In this document: positions 1 to 9,464 of the stretch, in pieces
Numbering within the stretch: the first letter of the stretch is position 1
How the letters are laid out: each line of letters opens with the position of its first letter
Assembly (NCBI RefSeq): GCF_010645075.1
Contig: NZ_JAADZV010000001.1
Coordinates: forward strand, 806,001-870,000
Reading direction: 5' to 3'
DNA: 64,000 nt
DNA from: Flavobacterium limi
GTDB lineage: Bacteria; Bacteroidota; Bacteroidia; Flavobacteriales; Flavobacteriaceae
The notes under the pieces: generated by a model
What the model saw: the letters and a program-made list of their open reading frames with translations, nothing else
Databases searched by the model: none
What the model was told of the DNA's origin: nothing
Translations under genes and position numbers: made by a program

Positions 1-211
1 GCGTTTCAGAGTTAAGAATCTCATGGAAATTTTCATTTGAAAGAATAAAAAAATCTTCTTCATGATTAATTGATAAATATTTATCAGAGATAAATTCAAC
101 ATCACTAATTAACCAGTTATATGATTTAATGTCAGCTAAAACTGGGTTTAATATTTCTTTTAAATTAGTGTGAAATTTTAGTCTTTCGCTATGTTGAATT
201 ATCCAGTTCAT
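1..211 (-). CDS. Partial protein of unknown function (C-terminus cut off by window edge)
   Basis: An open frame runs without a stop from an ATG at 211 on the minus strand to the window edge, giving about 70 residues that start MNWIIQHSERLKF and are rich in Asn, Ile, Glu and Phe. There is no signal peptide, membrane segment or motif I recognise. It lies 17 bases beyond the stop of the response-regulator gene on the same strand, so it could be the next gene of that transcript. The frame is supported only by its length, its amino-acid make-up and its position; the family is unknown. Confidence 0.55.
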   Translation of the reverse strand, partial: MNWIIQHSERLKFHTNLKEILNPVLADIKSYNWLISDVEFISDKYLSINHEEDFFILSNENFHEILNSET

Positions 212-228
212 TATCCTTTTTTTAAAAT

Positions 229-939
229 TTACTTAAAAAAACTATCCAATAAAATCTGATACTTTCTTCCGACAGGGATAATTTCATTGTTGCATAGTGT
301 CAGATTTTTAAAAGTAACAGAGGTAATTTTGCTCACATTTACAATGTAAGAACGATGTACCTGAAGGAAATCAGTGCAATCTATTTCTGCGGCTATGCTT
401 GCCAGAGATCCGTAAATAATCATTGGGAGGCTATGTCCGGAACTGTAAAGTTTCATATAGTTGCCCAGACTTTCGATGTAAATAATATCGCTCAAAAGAA
501 TATTGGTCATTTGGCCGTTTACACGATGAGAAAGTACTTTTCCGTTGGAGGTGTTTTCTTTCTTTATGTTGTTTCCTGAGAAATAAATTTTAGCCTTTTC
601 AATTGCTTTAGAGAATTTTTCGAAGGAAATAGGTTTCATCAGATAATCTATAGCATCATTTTGATACGCTGAAAGCGCAAAATCAGAATAAGCCGTGGTG
701 ACAATTGTAAGTGGGCGGTTGGGTTGCAATTCCATTAATTCTACACCCGAAATTACCGGCATATTAATATCAAGGAAAATAATATCGTATTTGTTTTCGT
801 TGAGCATTTTAAGAGCTTCCATTCCGCTAAAAGCGCTTCCGGAATGTTCCAGATCGTCAAATTTTGCAATATGCGAGGAGAGCGCCTTATGTGCAGGAGA
901 TTCATCGTCAATAATCAGACAACGGTAGGTAAATTCCAT
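229..939 (-). CDS. LytTR-family response regulator
   Basis: A 236-residue two-component response regulator. The N-terminal receiver domain (about 5-120) shows the acidic pair D11-D12, the phosphoacceptor D57 in the segment IIFLDINMP, a Thr in ITTAYS-like position and a Lys in YLMKPIS. The C-terminal part (about 135-236) is a LytTR DNA-binding domain, recognisable from IIYIESLGNYMKLY and FLQVHRSYIVN. The gene lies downstream of a LytS-type kinase whose 3' end overlaps its start by 25 bases, so the two are translationally coupled and form a cognate pair. The target genes are unknown; the flanking outer-membrane protein gene is a candidate by position only. Confidence 0.93.
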   Translation of the reverse strand: MEFTYRCLIIDDESPAHKALSSHIAKFDDLEHSGSAFSGMEALKMLNENKYDIIFLDINMPVISGVELMELQPNRPLTIVTTAYSDFALSAYQNDAIDYLMKPISFEKFSKAIEKAKIYFSGNNIKKENTSNGKVLSHRVNGQMTNILLSDIIYIESLGNYMKLYSSGHSLPMIIYGSLASIAAEIDCTDFLQVHRSYIVNVSKITSVTFKNLTLCNNEIIPVGRKYQILLDSFFK

Positions 940-1910
940 ATGCTTAATTTTACGATAAAGGTATCTTTTTCTTTTTTACAGCTTAAGACGTGTTTTAAGC
1001 CATAAACTTCTAATCGTCTTTTAAGGTTTTCGATTCCAATTCCCGTACCCGAAAGTCGTGAACCTGAAACGAGAAAATTGTTTTTTAGAGTAAAAGTCAA
1101 ATTTCGGCAATTTAATTTTAAATCCAGATGAATAAAAGGCTCCTGGGTTTCGGCAGAGAATTTAACAGCATTTTCTACTAAAGGCAAAAAGAACAATGGC
1201 GGAATCTCGGTCAGATTATAAACACCTTCAATGTTTTGAATGACACACAGTCTTTCGTTTCTAAAGGTATAATATTCAATATATTTTTTAACAAAGGCTA
1301 TTTCTTCTTCAATTAAAACATAATCTTTTTTGGTAGCTTCAATCTGATACCGAAGCATGTCAGAAAGATTCAGTATCCGGTCAGGAACTTTATCCGGTTC
1401 TGCTAATGCTTCCCCGTAAAGGTTATTCATAGCATTCAGTAAAAAATGTGGATTCAATTGCTGCTTCAAAAACAAAAGTTCAGACTTGAAATTCATTATA
1501 TCTTTATCTGTTTGTATAATTTTTTTGGTAATAAAAATATGTACAAAGTAAAAGAAAGTTCCATTTATAATGAGTGACAATATTTGCAGTGTCTTTAAAT
1601 TTCCTAATCCAACTTCGGGAAAAAACCAGGCCATACAATAGTAAAAACCAGTCCAGTAGACTACCATAAGTATAGAAAAAAGTTTAAATTTTTTACGGAA
1701 TAAAAAGGGTTTGATTATAAAAAGATTAAAACAGGTAACCCAAACGATAGTGGGGAAATAACCAACAGCAATTTTGCTGAGAATATAAGGCCAGTCATGT
1801 CCGTCCAGTTTTATTTCATCGTACACACAAGCCAGGATAATCAAATATACAAGCGTGTTTACGATAAGGTTGCGTAGAAAAAAGTTCTGGTAGATTTTTG
1901 CAATTGTCAT
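915..1910 (-). CDS. LytS-type sensor histidine kinase
   Basis: A membrane-bound sensor kinase of the LytS/YehU type. The first half carries about four hydrophobic segments. A His_kinase domain follows, with the phosphorylatable His in LKQQLNPHFLLNAMNNL, an N-box PLVENAVKFS and a G-box GTGIGIENLKRRL. It overlaps the response-regulator gene by 25 bases. The frame is open to an ATG at 1997 (360 residues). I prefer the ATG at 1910 (331 residues) because a perfect -7 box (TATTTTTG, 1916-1923) lies just upstream and inside the longer version, and because the first 29 residues look unlike a normal N-terminus. The start remains uncertain and the stimulus is unknown. Confidence 0.88.
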   Translation of the reverse strand: MTIAKIYQNFFLRNLIVNTLVYLIILACVYDEIKLDGHDWPYILSKIAVGYFPTIVWVTCFNLFIIKPFLFRKKFKLFSILMVVYWTGFYYCMAWFFPEVGLGNLKTLQILSLIINGTFFYFVHIFITKKIIQTDKDIMNFKSELLFLKQQLNPHFLLNAMNNLYGEALAEPDKVPDRILNLSDMLRYQIEATKKDYVLIEEEIAFVKKYIEYYTFRNERLCVIQNIEGVYNLTEIPPLFFLPLVENAVKFSAETQEPFIHLDLKLNCRNLTFTLKNNFLVSGSRLSGTGIGIENLKRRLEVYGLKHVLSCKKEKDTFIVKLSIWNLPTVV

Positions 1911-2081
1911 AGCGGCAAAAATAATATAATAGTATAGGTTATAGTTGTTAGTGAGAGATAAATTATACAAACGCCATTCGTATAAATCATACGCCACTGG
2001 TATAAAATTGTTATTATAATCAGAATCTCTAAATTATTTTTGAACAGGATATAATCATTATAAAAACAGTATTTCAAGTTT

Positions 2082-3062
2082 ATGAAATCAAAAATCATTT
2101 CGTTAATCGTTGTATTTACATCTTTACAAACCATAGCTCAGGAAAAAAAACCGGATATGAAAACATTTGGTAAAGCTATAATTGACAAATTTCCAGCTAC
2201 AAGAACTTTTGATATTCAATACGAGCAATTAGGACCTTCAGATTATGATTCTGAATTATTGGGAAATAAATTTGAAAGAGGCAGAATTGAAAATCATAAT
2301 CGGTTTAAAGCAGCTTTTAATTTGCCTTTTTATGCTTCAAAATCCAAACAGTTTGTTTTGACAACTTCACTGCGATACAAATATGAAAGTTATGATTTTG
2401 GAGAAATTTACAATTATAATACAAGTCAAATTTATTCTCGAGAAAATAAAAATACCCAATATTGGGCCGGAGCAGTAAGCGCAACCTATATGTCTTTTCT
2501 TTTTTACAAACCGGTTATTTATAATGCAACAGCAACTGTTGATGGGGACGAGAATGATTTCCAGCGTTTAAAAGGTTTTTTTTCGGTAGTTTTTGTGCTT
2601 AAAAAAAACTCTTCTACAACAATTACCGCAGGAGCTTTGGCATTATTGGATCCTTCATCAATAATTCCGGTTACACCACTTTTTTCACTGAATCATAAGT
2701 TTAAAAATTCAAAATGGGATATGGATTTTGTTCTGCCACAGCGAATTTTGTTTAGAAGAGAATTGCTCGAAAATGGAAGAATTTCTATGGGAACAGAATT
2801 AAATTCTGAAAATTTTTATCTCAATTTAAATACTGCCAATTTGAAAGACGTTTATGAACTTAATCAACTGGAATTAAAATCCGGAATTACATATGAATAT
2901 AGTTTTTCACGCAAAATAATTGCATTTGTAAAAGGCGGTGTTAATCATGTGCTGACCACCCGAATTACCGAAAAAGGTGAGCGAACCAATCGATATGTTT
3001 ATGATCAGAAAGAAGATACTCAGGGGTATTTTAGATTTGGAATTTCATACAATCTATTTTAA
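2082..3062 (+). CDS. Predicted outer-membrane beta-barrel protein (DUF6268-like)
   Basis: A 326-residue exported protein. The N-terminus is a signal peptide (Lys-start, hydrophobic core, cleavage after QTIAQ). The mature part has many alternating hydrophobic/polar strands, for example 'FVLTTSLRYKYESY', 'TTITAGALALLD' and 'GYFRFGISYNLF', and it ends in a terminal Phe typical of outer-membrane barrels. It resembles the DUF6268 group of Bacteroidota proteins, but that assignment is from memory of the pattern. It is transcribed divergently from the two-component system, with 171 bases to the preferred kinase start, so it is a plausible target of that regulator. The substrate or role is unknown. 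Confidence 0.7.
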   Translation: MKSKIISLIVVFTSLQTIAQEKKPDMKTFGKAIIDKFPATRTFDIQYEQLGPSDYDSELLGNKFERGRIENHNRFKAAFNLPFYASKSKQFVLTTSLRYKYESYDFGEIYNYNTSQIYSRENKNTQYWAGAVSATYMSFLFYKPVIYNATATVDGDENDFQRLKGFFSVVFVLKKNSSTTITAGALALLDPSSIIPVTPLFSLNHKFKNSKWDMDFVLPQRILFRRELLENGRISMGTELNSENFYLNLNTANLKDVYELNQLELKSGITYEYSFSRKIIAFVKGGVNHVLTTRITEKGERTNRYVYDQKEDTQGYFRFGISYNLF

Positions 3063-3077
3063 TTTAAATTAATAATT

Positions 3078-3290
3078 ATGGTAGTTGAAATTTTTAGGAC
3101 AAATGTTCAGGAAGAGGCAGATAAAAATCATATTATAAATGGTATTCAGACTCAATTTCCTGCTTATAAAATCAATTTTGATTTAGAAGACTGCGATAAA
3201 ATATTGAGGGTTGAAGGTGATGAACTGAAACCTGAAAATATTGTAGAATATGTTACTCATCTGGGATATGTTTGTGTTCCTTTAGAATAA
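3078..3290 (+). CDS. Small HMA-like fold protein without CxxC
   Basis: A 70-residue cytosolic protein starting 15 bases after the barrel-protein stop. The pattern (MVVEIFRTNV, a helix with DKNHIINGIQTQ, a strand YKINFDLED, a second helix ENIVEYVTHLGY) fits a beta-alpha-beta-beta-alpha ferredoxin-like fold such as small heavy-metal-associated domains. The metal-binding CxxC is absent; only two isolated Cys occur (in EDCDKIL and YVCVPLE). It may sit in one transcript with the gene before it and the sulfate-type transporter after it. Function not known. Confidence 0.6.
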   Translation: MVVEIFRTNVQEEADKNHIINGIQTQFPAYKINFDLEDCDKILRVEGDELKPENIVEYVTHLGYVCVPLE

Positions 3291-3404
3291 AATATGATAA
3301 GTTTTATTTTTTCATGTATAATGCTGTTCTTGGAGCAGTTATAAGTACTGAAGTTTCTTTTTTTGTAGAGAAAGGTTTTATTCATTTTATGCACATTATT
3401 TTTC

Positions 3405-3412
3405 TAAATTTG
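3405..3412 (+). promoter_or_regulatory. -7 promoter element (TAAATTTG) for the SulP gene
   Basis: TAAATTTG is an exact match to the Bacteroidota -7 consensus TAnnTTTG and ends 6 bases before the ATG at 3419. No TTG is found at the expected -33 distance. If it is used, the transcript would have almost no leader. Confidence 0.45.
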
Positions 3413-3418
3413 TACCTT

Positions 3419-4948
3419 ATGAAAAAAGCTTTCCAACTCTTCGATTTTTCTCAAAAGGTCAATTATAAAAATGAAATTTTAGCAGGTTTAACGGTAGCTA
3501 TGACAATGATTCCGGAATCGTTGTCGTTTGCAATTTTAGCCGGATTTCCACCTTTAGTCGGGTTGTATGCCGCTTTTATTGCTGGATTGGTTACGGCAAT
3601 ATTTGGAGGAAGATCAGGAATGATTTCCGGCGGGGCAGGAGCAACCGTGATTGTTTTAATAGCTTTGATGAAATCCCACGGAATAGAATATGTTTTTGCA
3701 GCCGTCGCGTTGGGCGGAGTTGTGCAAATCTGCATCGGACTTTTTAAACTCGGTAAATTTATCAGATTAGTTCCGCAGCCCGTTATGTTTGGCTTTGTAA
3801 ATGGTCTTGCAGTTGTGATTTTTATGTCGCAGTTAGAACAATTCAAAACAGTTGTAAACGGTCAGGTTTCATGGTTGCAGGGTACTCCGTTATATATTAT
3901 GTTAAGTTTGGTGGCTTTAACAATCAGCATTGTTTTGCTTTTTCCTAAAATTACAAAAGCTGTTCCGGCATCTTTGGTTGCCATTATGATTGTATTTGCT
4001 CTGGTAATTGTGTTTAATATCGAAACCAAAACGGTAGAAGATATAGCATCCGTTCAGGGCGGATTTCCTCCTTTTCACATTCCAAATATTCCCATTTCTT
4101 TTGAGACTCTAAAAGTGATATTTCCGTATTCCGTAATTGTGGCGGCAGTAGGCTTAACTGAAGGTTTGCTGACACTAAATTTGGTCGATGAAATTACCGG
4201 AACAAGAGGAAACAGCAATCGAGAATGTATTGCGCAGGGAAGTTCAAATATCTTAAACGGCTTTTTTTACGGAATGGGAGGGTGTCCGATGATTGCACAG
4301 ACTTTAGTAAATCTTGGCGCAGGTTCAAGAGCAAGACTTTCAGGAATTATTGGTGCTTTAACGATTTTAATAATCATACTTTTTGGTGCACCTGTAATCG
4401 GGAAATTGCCAATGGCAGCTCTGGTTGGGGTAATGATGATGGTTGCAATTACCACTTTTGAATGGGCGAGTTTCAAAATCATTAATAAAATGCCAAAACA
4501 CGATATTTTTGTTGGAATTTTAGTTGCCTTAATCACAATTGTACTGCATAATCTGGCTTTAGCGGTTTTAATTGGAGTAATTATCTCAGCTTTGGTTTTT
4601 GCCTGGGAAAGTGCTAAAAGAATCCGTGCAAGACATTTTATTGATGAAAACGGCATAAAACATTATCAGATTTATGGGCCTTTATTTTTTGGTTCTACAA
4701 CTGCTTTTATCGAAAAATTTGATATTCAAAACGATCCTAATCATATTATAATTGATTTTAAAGAAAGCCGTGTTTCTGACATGTCAGCAATTGAAGCTTT
4801 AAATAATCTGACCCAAAAATACAATCAATTAAATAAAGTAGTTGAATTAAAACATCTGAGTGAAGACTGCAGACAATTATTGAAAAACGCCGAGGCAGTT
4901 ATTAATGTAAATGTGATTGAAGATCCGACGTATAAAGTAGTTTCTTAA
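3419..4948 (+). CDS. SulP-family anion transporter with STAS domain
   Basis: A 509-residue inner-membrane transporter. It has 10 or more hydrophobic segments, including the SulP signature region near the N-terminus (AGLTVAMTMIPESLSFAILAG, then PPLVGLYAAF). The C-terminal cytosolic STAS domain (from about residue 420) contains HIIIDFKESRVSDMSAIEAL. Family members carry sulfate, bicarbonate or other anions by symport or exchange; the substrate cannot be read from sequence. The frame stays open upstream to 3272, but the added 49 residues overlap the previous gene and contain the -7 box, so the ATG at 3419 is preferred; the protein then begins with a typical cytosolic MKKAFQLFDF lead. Confidence 0.92.
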   Translation: MKKAFQLFDFSQKVNYKNEILAGLTVAMTMIPESLSFAILAGFPPLVGLYAAFIAGLVTAIFGGRSGMISGGAGATVIVLIALMKSHGIEYVFAAVALGGVVQICIGLFKLGKFIRLVPQPVMFGFVNGLAVVIFMSQLEQFKTVVNGQVSWLQGTPLYIMLSLVALTISIVLLFPKITKAVPASLVAIMIVFALVIVFNIETKTVEDIASVQGGFPPFHIPNIPISFETLKVIFPYSVIVAAVGLTEGLLTLNLVDEITGTRGNSNRECIAQGSSNILNGFFYGMGGCPMIAQTLVNLGAGSRARLSGIIGALTILIIILFGAPVIGKLPMAALVGVMMMVAITTFEWASFKIINKMPKHDIFVGILVALITIVLHNLALAVLIGVIISALVFAWESAKRIRARHFIDENGIKHYQIYGPLFFGSTTAFIEKFDIQNDPNHIIIDFKESRVSDMSAIEALNNLTQKYNQLNKVVELKHLSEDCRQLLKNAEAVINVNVIEDPTYKVVS

Positions 4949-4993
4949 TAATTATAAATTGTCAATTGATTTTCTAATTAGCACATTTTCAAA

Positions 4994-5027
4994 TTGTCTA
5001 ATTAATAATTTGATTTTTGTAACTTTA
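4994..5027 (+). promoter_or_regulatory. Putative -33/-7 promoter of the AraC-type gene
   Basis: TTG at 4994-4996 and TAACTTTA at 5020-5027 are separated by 23 bases. The -7 box differs from TAnnTTTG in the last base only. The ATG lies 4 bases downstream, implying a leaderless or nearly leaderless mRNA. Confidence 0.45.
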
Positions 5028-5031
5028 CTAA

Positions 5032-5940
5032 ATGAAACTCACAGAAACCTTAGAAGATTTTTATACCGTTAAAATAAAAGGAATGCCCGAAAACCTTAAA
5101 AAAGAAATCGGACATTTTAATGTATTTAAACTCGATGATTATGTTGGAACAACTTGTAATCCATTACCGTATACCAGAAAAGATTTCTTTAAGATAAGTT
5201 TGATTATTGGCAAAAATAAAGTCCACTATGCGGATAAAATTGTTGAGATAGAAGATCAGGCTTTATTTTTTGCAAATCCGCAAATCCCATATAGCTGGGA
5301 ACACTTAGACGAAAAGCAAACCGGGTTCTTCTGTATTTTTACAGATGCTTTTTTTAGTCAGTTTGGCAATTTAAAAGATTACCCTCTCTTTCAGCCGGGC
5401 GGAAATCCTGTTGTTCCGATTTCAGAAGAATTAGCGGAGTCCTTAAAAAATGTCTATTTAAGAATGTTTGACGAAATAAATTCAGATTATGCTTTTAAAT
5501 ATGATATACTCAGAAACCTTGTTTTCGAAATTATTCATCTTGCGCTGAAAACACAAACTGTAACTGCTTCATTATATAGTAAATCGAATGCTACAATCCG
5601 GATTTCTTCGTTGTTTTTAGAATTGTTAGAGCGACAGTTTCCTGTTGAATCCATATCTCAGCAAATTAATTTCAGATCTCCATCTGAATTTGCAAGTCAG
5701 TTAAATGTGCACGTGAACCATCTTAATAAAGCTTTGAAAGAAACCACCGGAAAAACCACTTCTCAAATTATTACTGAAAGAATTATTCAGGAAGCAATGA
5801 TTTTACTTAAGCAGACCAATTGGAATATTAACGAAATCGCCTGGTGTTTAGGTTTCGAAGAGTTGTCTCATTTTATCAATTTTTTTAAGAAAAACGTTCA
5901 GACTTCACCCAAAAATTATCGTATGGCTGAAATTGTTTGA
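5032..5940 (+). CDS. AraC-family transcriptional regulator
   Basis: A 302-residue regulator. The N-terminal half (about 20-160) resembles a cupin-like sensor domain (ILGKNKVHYADKIVEI-type strand, ALFFANPQIPYSWE). The C-terminal half (about 195-300) is a double helix-turn-helix AraC domain: FASQLNVHVNHLNKALKE is the first HTH and NINEIAWCLGFEELSHFINF leads into the typical FKKNVQTSPKNYR ending. The short-chain dehydrogenase gene follows 92 bases downstream on the same strand. Adjacent AraC/SDR pairs of this kind are common, so regulator and enzyme are probably linked; the effector is unknown. Confidence 0.92.
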   Translation: MKLTETLEDFYTVKIKGMPENLKKEIGHFNVFKLDDYVGTTCNPLPYTRKDFFKISLIIGKNKVHYADKIVEIEDQALFFANPQIPYSWEHLDEKQTGFFCIFTDAFFSQFGNLKDYPLFQPGGNPVVPISEELAESLKNVYLRMFDEINSDYAFKYDILRNLVFEIIHLALKTQTVTASLYSKSNATIRISSLFLELLERQFPVESISQQINFRSPSEFASQLNVHVNHLNKALKETTGKTTSQIITERIIQEAMILLKQTNWNINEIAWCLGFEELSHFINFFKKNVQTSPKNYRMAEIV

Positions 5941-5992
5941 TTTTTGTAACTTTTGGTTTGATTGAGTTAATATTTATGATGAACTTCGACCA

Positions 5993-6000
5993 TAACTTTG
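5993..6000 (+). promoter_or_regulatory. -7 promoter element (TAACTTTG) for the SDR gene
   Basis: An exact match to TAnnTTTG, 32 bases before the ATG at 6033. The nearest upstream TTG (5962-5964) is 28 bases away, longer than the usual 17-23 spacing, so the -33 part is weak. It suggests the dehydrogenase has its own promoter, separate from the AraC gene. Confidence 0.45.
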
Positions 6001-6032
6001 TCCTGTAATTAAAACGTAAAAAATTTAAAATC

Positions 6033-6872
6033 ATGGAAAATAACAAAGTATGGTTCATTACAGGAGCTTCAAAAGGAATTGGATTAGTTTTGGCAAAGAA
6101 ACTATTGGCTCAGGGTCAAAAAGTAGCTGCGACATCAAGAACAAAAGAAGCTTTGATTAAAGCAATTGGAGGTACTTCTCCTAATTTTCTTCCCTTAGAA
6201 ATGGATTTGACCAAAGAAAGTAGTGTAAAAAATGCAATTGAAACTACTGTTAATCAATTTAAGGCCATCGATGTTCTGGTAAATAACGCGGGTTACGGTT
6301 TATTAGGAGCATTGGAGGAATTGACAGATGAAGAATCAAGGAAAAATTATGAGGTAAACGTTTTTGGATTGTTGAATGTAATCAGAAATACGATGCCTTA
6401 CATGCGTGCTAACAAATCAGGGCATATTTTTAATATTTCTTCTGTTGGAGGTTATGTTGGGAATTTTCCCGGTTGGGGGATTTATTGTTCTACCAAATTT
6501 GCAGTTGCGGGCTTAACAGAATCTTTGTCGGCAGAAGTAAAAGAATTTGGGGTGAATGTAACCTTGGTTTACCCGGGATATTTTAGAACTGATTTCTTAA
6601 AAGACAGTTCTTTATTGCTGCCTGAAAATCCAATAGCAGAATATAAAGCTGTCAGAGAATCTGAAAGCGCTCATAAAGACAGTATTAATGAAAATCAGCC
6701 TGGAGATCCTGAAAAATTAGCTGACGCTTTGATTAAAGTTAGTCAGGATCAAAACCCACCGCTTCATTTATTCTTAGGAGAAGATGCTTTTAATATGGCG
6801 AACCAAAAAATAGCAAGTATTCAGGGAGAATTGGAAAAGTGGAAATCAGTTTCAGTTTCAACCGGGTTTTAA
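6033..6872 (+). CDS. Short-chain dehydrogenase/reductase (SDR)
   Basis: A 279-residue cytosolic NAD(P)-dependent oxidoreductase of the classical SDR family. The nucleotide-binding motif TGASKGIG is at 10-17, the NNAG motif at 84-87, the catalytic Ser in FNISSVGG (136/137), and the YxxxK pair is Y151 and K155 in YCSTK. The Arg in TSRTKEA near position 36 suggests NADP preference (inference). The length is normal for the group that acts on small carbonyl or alcohol substrates; the actual substrate is unknown. It follows an AraC-type regulator that may control it. A bidirectional terminator lies between it and the convergent groL gene. Confidence 0.93.
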   Translation: MENNKVWFITGASKGIGLVLAKKLLAQGQKVAATSRTKEALIKAIGGTSPNFLPLEMDLTKESSVKNAIETTVNQFKAIDVLVNNAGYGLLGALEELTDEESRKNYEVNVFGLLNVIRNTMPYMRANKSGHIFNISSVGGYVGNFPGWGIYCSTKFAVAGLTESLSAEVKEFGVNVTLVYPGYFRTDFLKDSSLLLPENPIAEYKAVRESESAHKDSINENQPGDPEKLADALIKVSQDQNPPLHLFLGEDAFNMANQKIASIQGELEKWKSVSVSTGF

Positions 6873-6929
6873 ATTGTCTAGGTTTTCTAATTAGTAAATT
6901 TTTAATCAATAAAGATAAAAGTTTAAAGT

Positions 6930-6964
6930 AAAACGCCACATAGAATTTCTATGTGGCGTTTTAA
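6930..6964. terminator. Bidirectional Rho-independent terminator between SDR gene and groL
   Basis: The near-perfect palindrome AAAACGCCACATAGAA / TTCTATGTGGCGTTTT has A-rich and T-rich flanks on both sides. It lies between two convergent genes and can stop transcription from either direction. Confidence 0.9.
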
Positions 6965-6984
6965 GTTGTAAGAAGTTGAGACGA

Positions 6985-8652
<1,668 letters not shown>

Positions 8653-8701
8653 TTACATTAGTCTTAATTCTTAATACTGAGAACTTAATACGTATTGTTT
8701 T

Positions 8702-8977
8702 TTAGATTATCGCTAAGATATCATCTTCACGCATGATCAAATAATCAGTTCCTTCCAGTTTTAATTCTGTTCCTGCATATTTACCATAAAGGACAGTATC
8801 ACCAACTTTAACGGTCATAGTGTGATCTTTAGATCCGTTTCCTACTGCCACTACGGTTCCTTTTTGTGGTTTTTCTTTGGCAGTGTCCGGAATAAAGATT
8901 CCTGATGCAGTTTTAGTTTCGGCTGCAACTGGCTCGATAAGTACGCGATCTGAAAGCGGTTTAATGTTTAAGGCCAT
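8702..8977 (-). CDS. groS: Co-chaperonin GroES (Hsp10)
   Basis: A 91-residue heptameric lid of the GroEL chamber. It begins [16 protein letters not shown], has the mobile-loop region around [12 protein letters not shown] (contacts GroEL) and the [13 protein letters not shown] and [13 protein letters not shown] segments at the C-terminus. Length is normal. It is the first gene of the groS-groL pair. A terminator for the upstream secG gene lies between secG and groS, so the pair must have its own promoter; I found no clean TAnnTTTG in the 93 bases before the start. Confidence 0.98.
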   Translation of the reverse strand: MALNIKPLSDRVLIEPVAAETKTASGIFIPDTAKEKPQKGTVVAVGNGSKDHTMTVKVGDTVLYGKYAGTELKLEGTDYLIMREDDILAII

Positions 8978-9060
8978 GATTTTATATTATTATAGTTATA
9001 CGTTTTTTAATGCTCTATTAACTTTCAGAAATTATGCCATGCTTATAAAACTGACATTTT

Positions 9061-9098
9061 TTCCTAAAAAAAATGCCAGCTTTGACAGGCTGGCATTT
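9061..9098 (-). terminator. Rho-independent terminator after secG
   Basis: A 10-bp perfect stem (AAATGCCAGC at 9071-9080 pairs with GCTGGCATTT at 9089-9098) with an 8-base loop. Read on the minus strand it is followed by a T run (complement of 9066-9073). It separates the secG transcript from groS-groL. Confidence 0.88.
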
Positions 9099-9118
9099 AT
9101 CTTTTTATTTCAAAATTA

Positions 9119-9460
9119 TTATTTAGCTGCAGGAGTAGCCGGAGCCGGAGTTCCCTGAACAGGAGCAGCTGGTGTTGTTGCTGCAGGTGCTTCAGTTTTT
9201 TCAATAATTTTAGAGTCGGTATCACTTAATGATCCTGTAAAGCTTAAACTTGAAAGCAAAATTAAAGCAATCAGAATAGTAGCTAACGTCCAGGTACTTT
9301 TGTCTAAAAAGTCTGTGGTTTTTTGTACTCCGCCTAACATTTGAGTTCCGCTGATAGTAGATGACAATCCTCCACCTTTAGGGTTCTGAACCATGATTAC
9401 TACGATCAATAGAAAACAAACTATTGTGATTAAAACTAAAAAAATTGAAAATGTGCTCAT
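9119..9460 (-). CDS. secG: Preprotein translocase subunit SecG
   Basis: A 113-residue inner-membrane subunit of the SecYEG translocon. It has two hydrophobic segments (about 3-24 and 58-78) separated by the conserved cytosolic loop MVQNPKGGGLSS, the hallmark of SecG, followed by TQMLGGVQKTTDFLDK. The C-terminal tail is Ala/Pro-rich (about 30 residues), as is usual in Bacteroidota. It starts only 4 bases after the stop of the TPR-protein gene and is last in that minus-strand run before a terminator. Confidence 0.95.
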   Translation of the reverse strand: MSTFSIFLVLITIVCFLLIVVIMVQNPKGGGLSSTISGTQMLGGVQKTTDFLDKSTWTLATILIALILLSSLSFTGSLSDTDSKIIEKTEAPAATTPAAPVQGTPAPATPAAK

Positions 9461-9464
9461 TGCC

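Noticed and set aside
3272-3418. Upstream extension of the SulP transporter
   Set aside because: It overlaps the previous gene and contains the -7 box; the ATG at 3419 gives a typical start.
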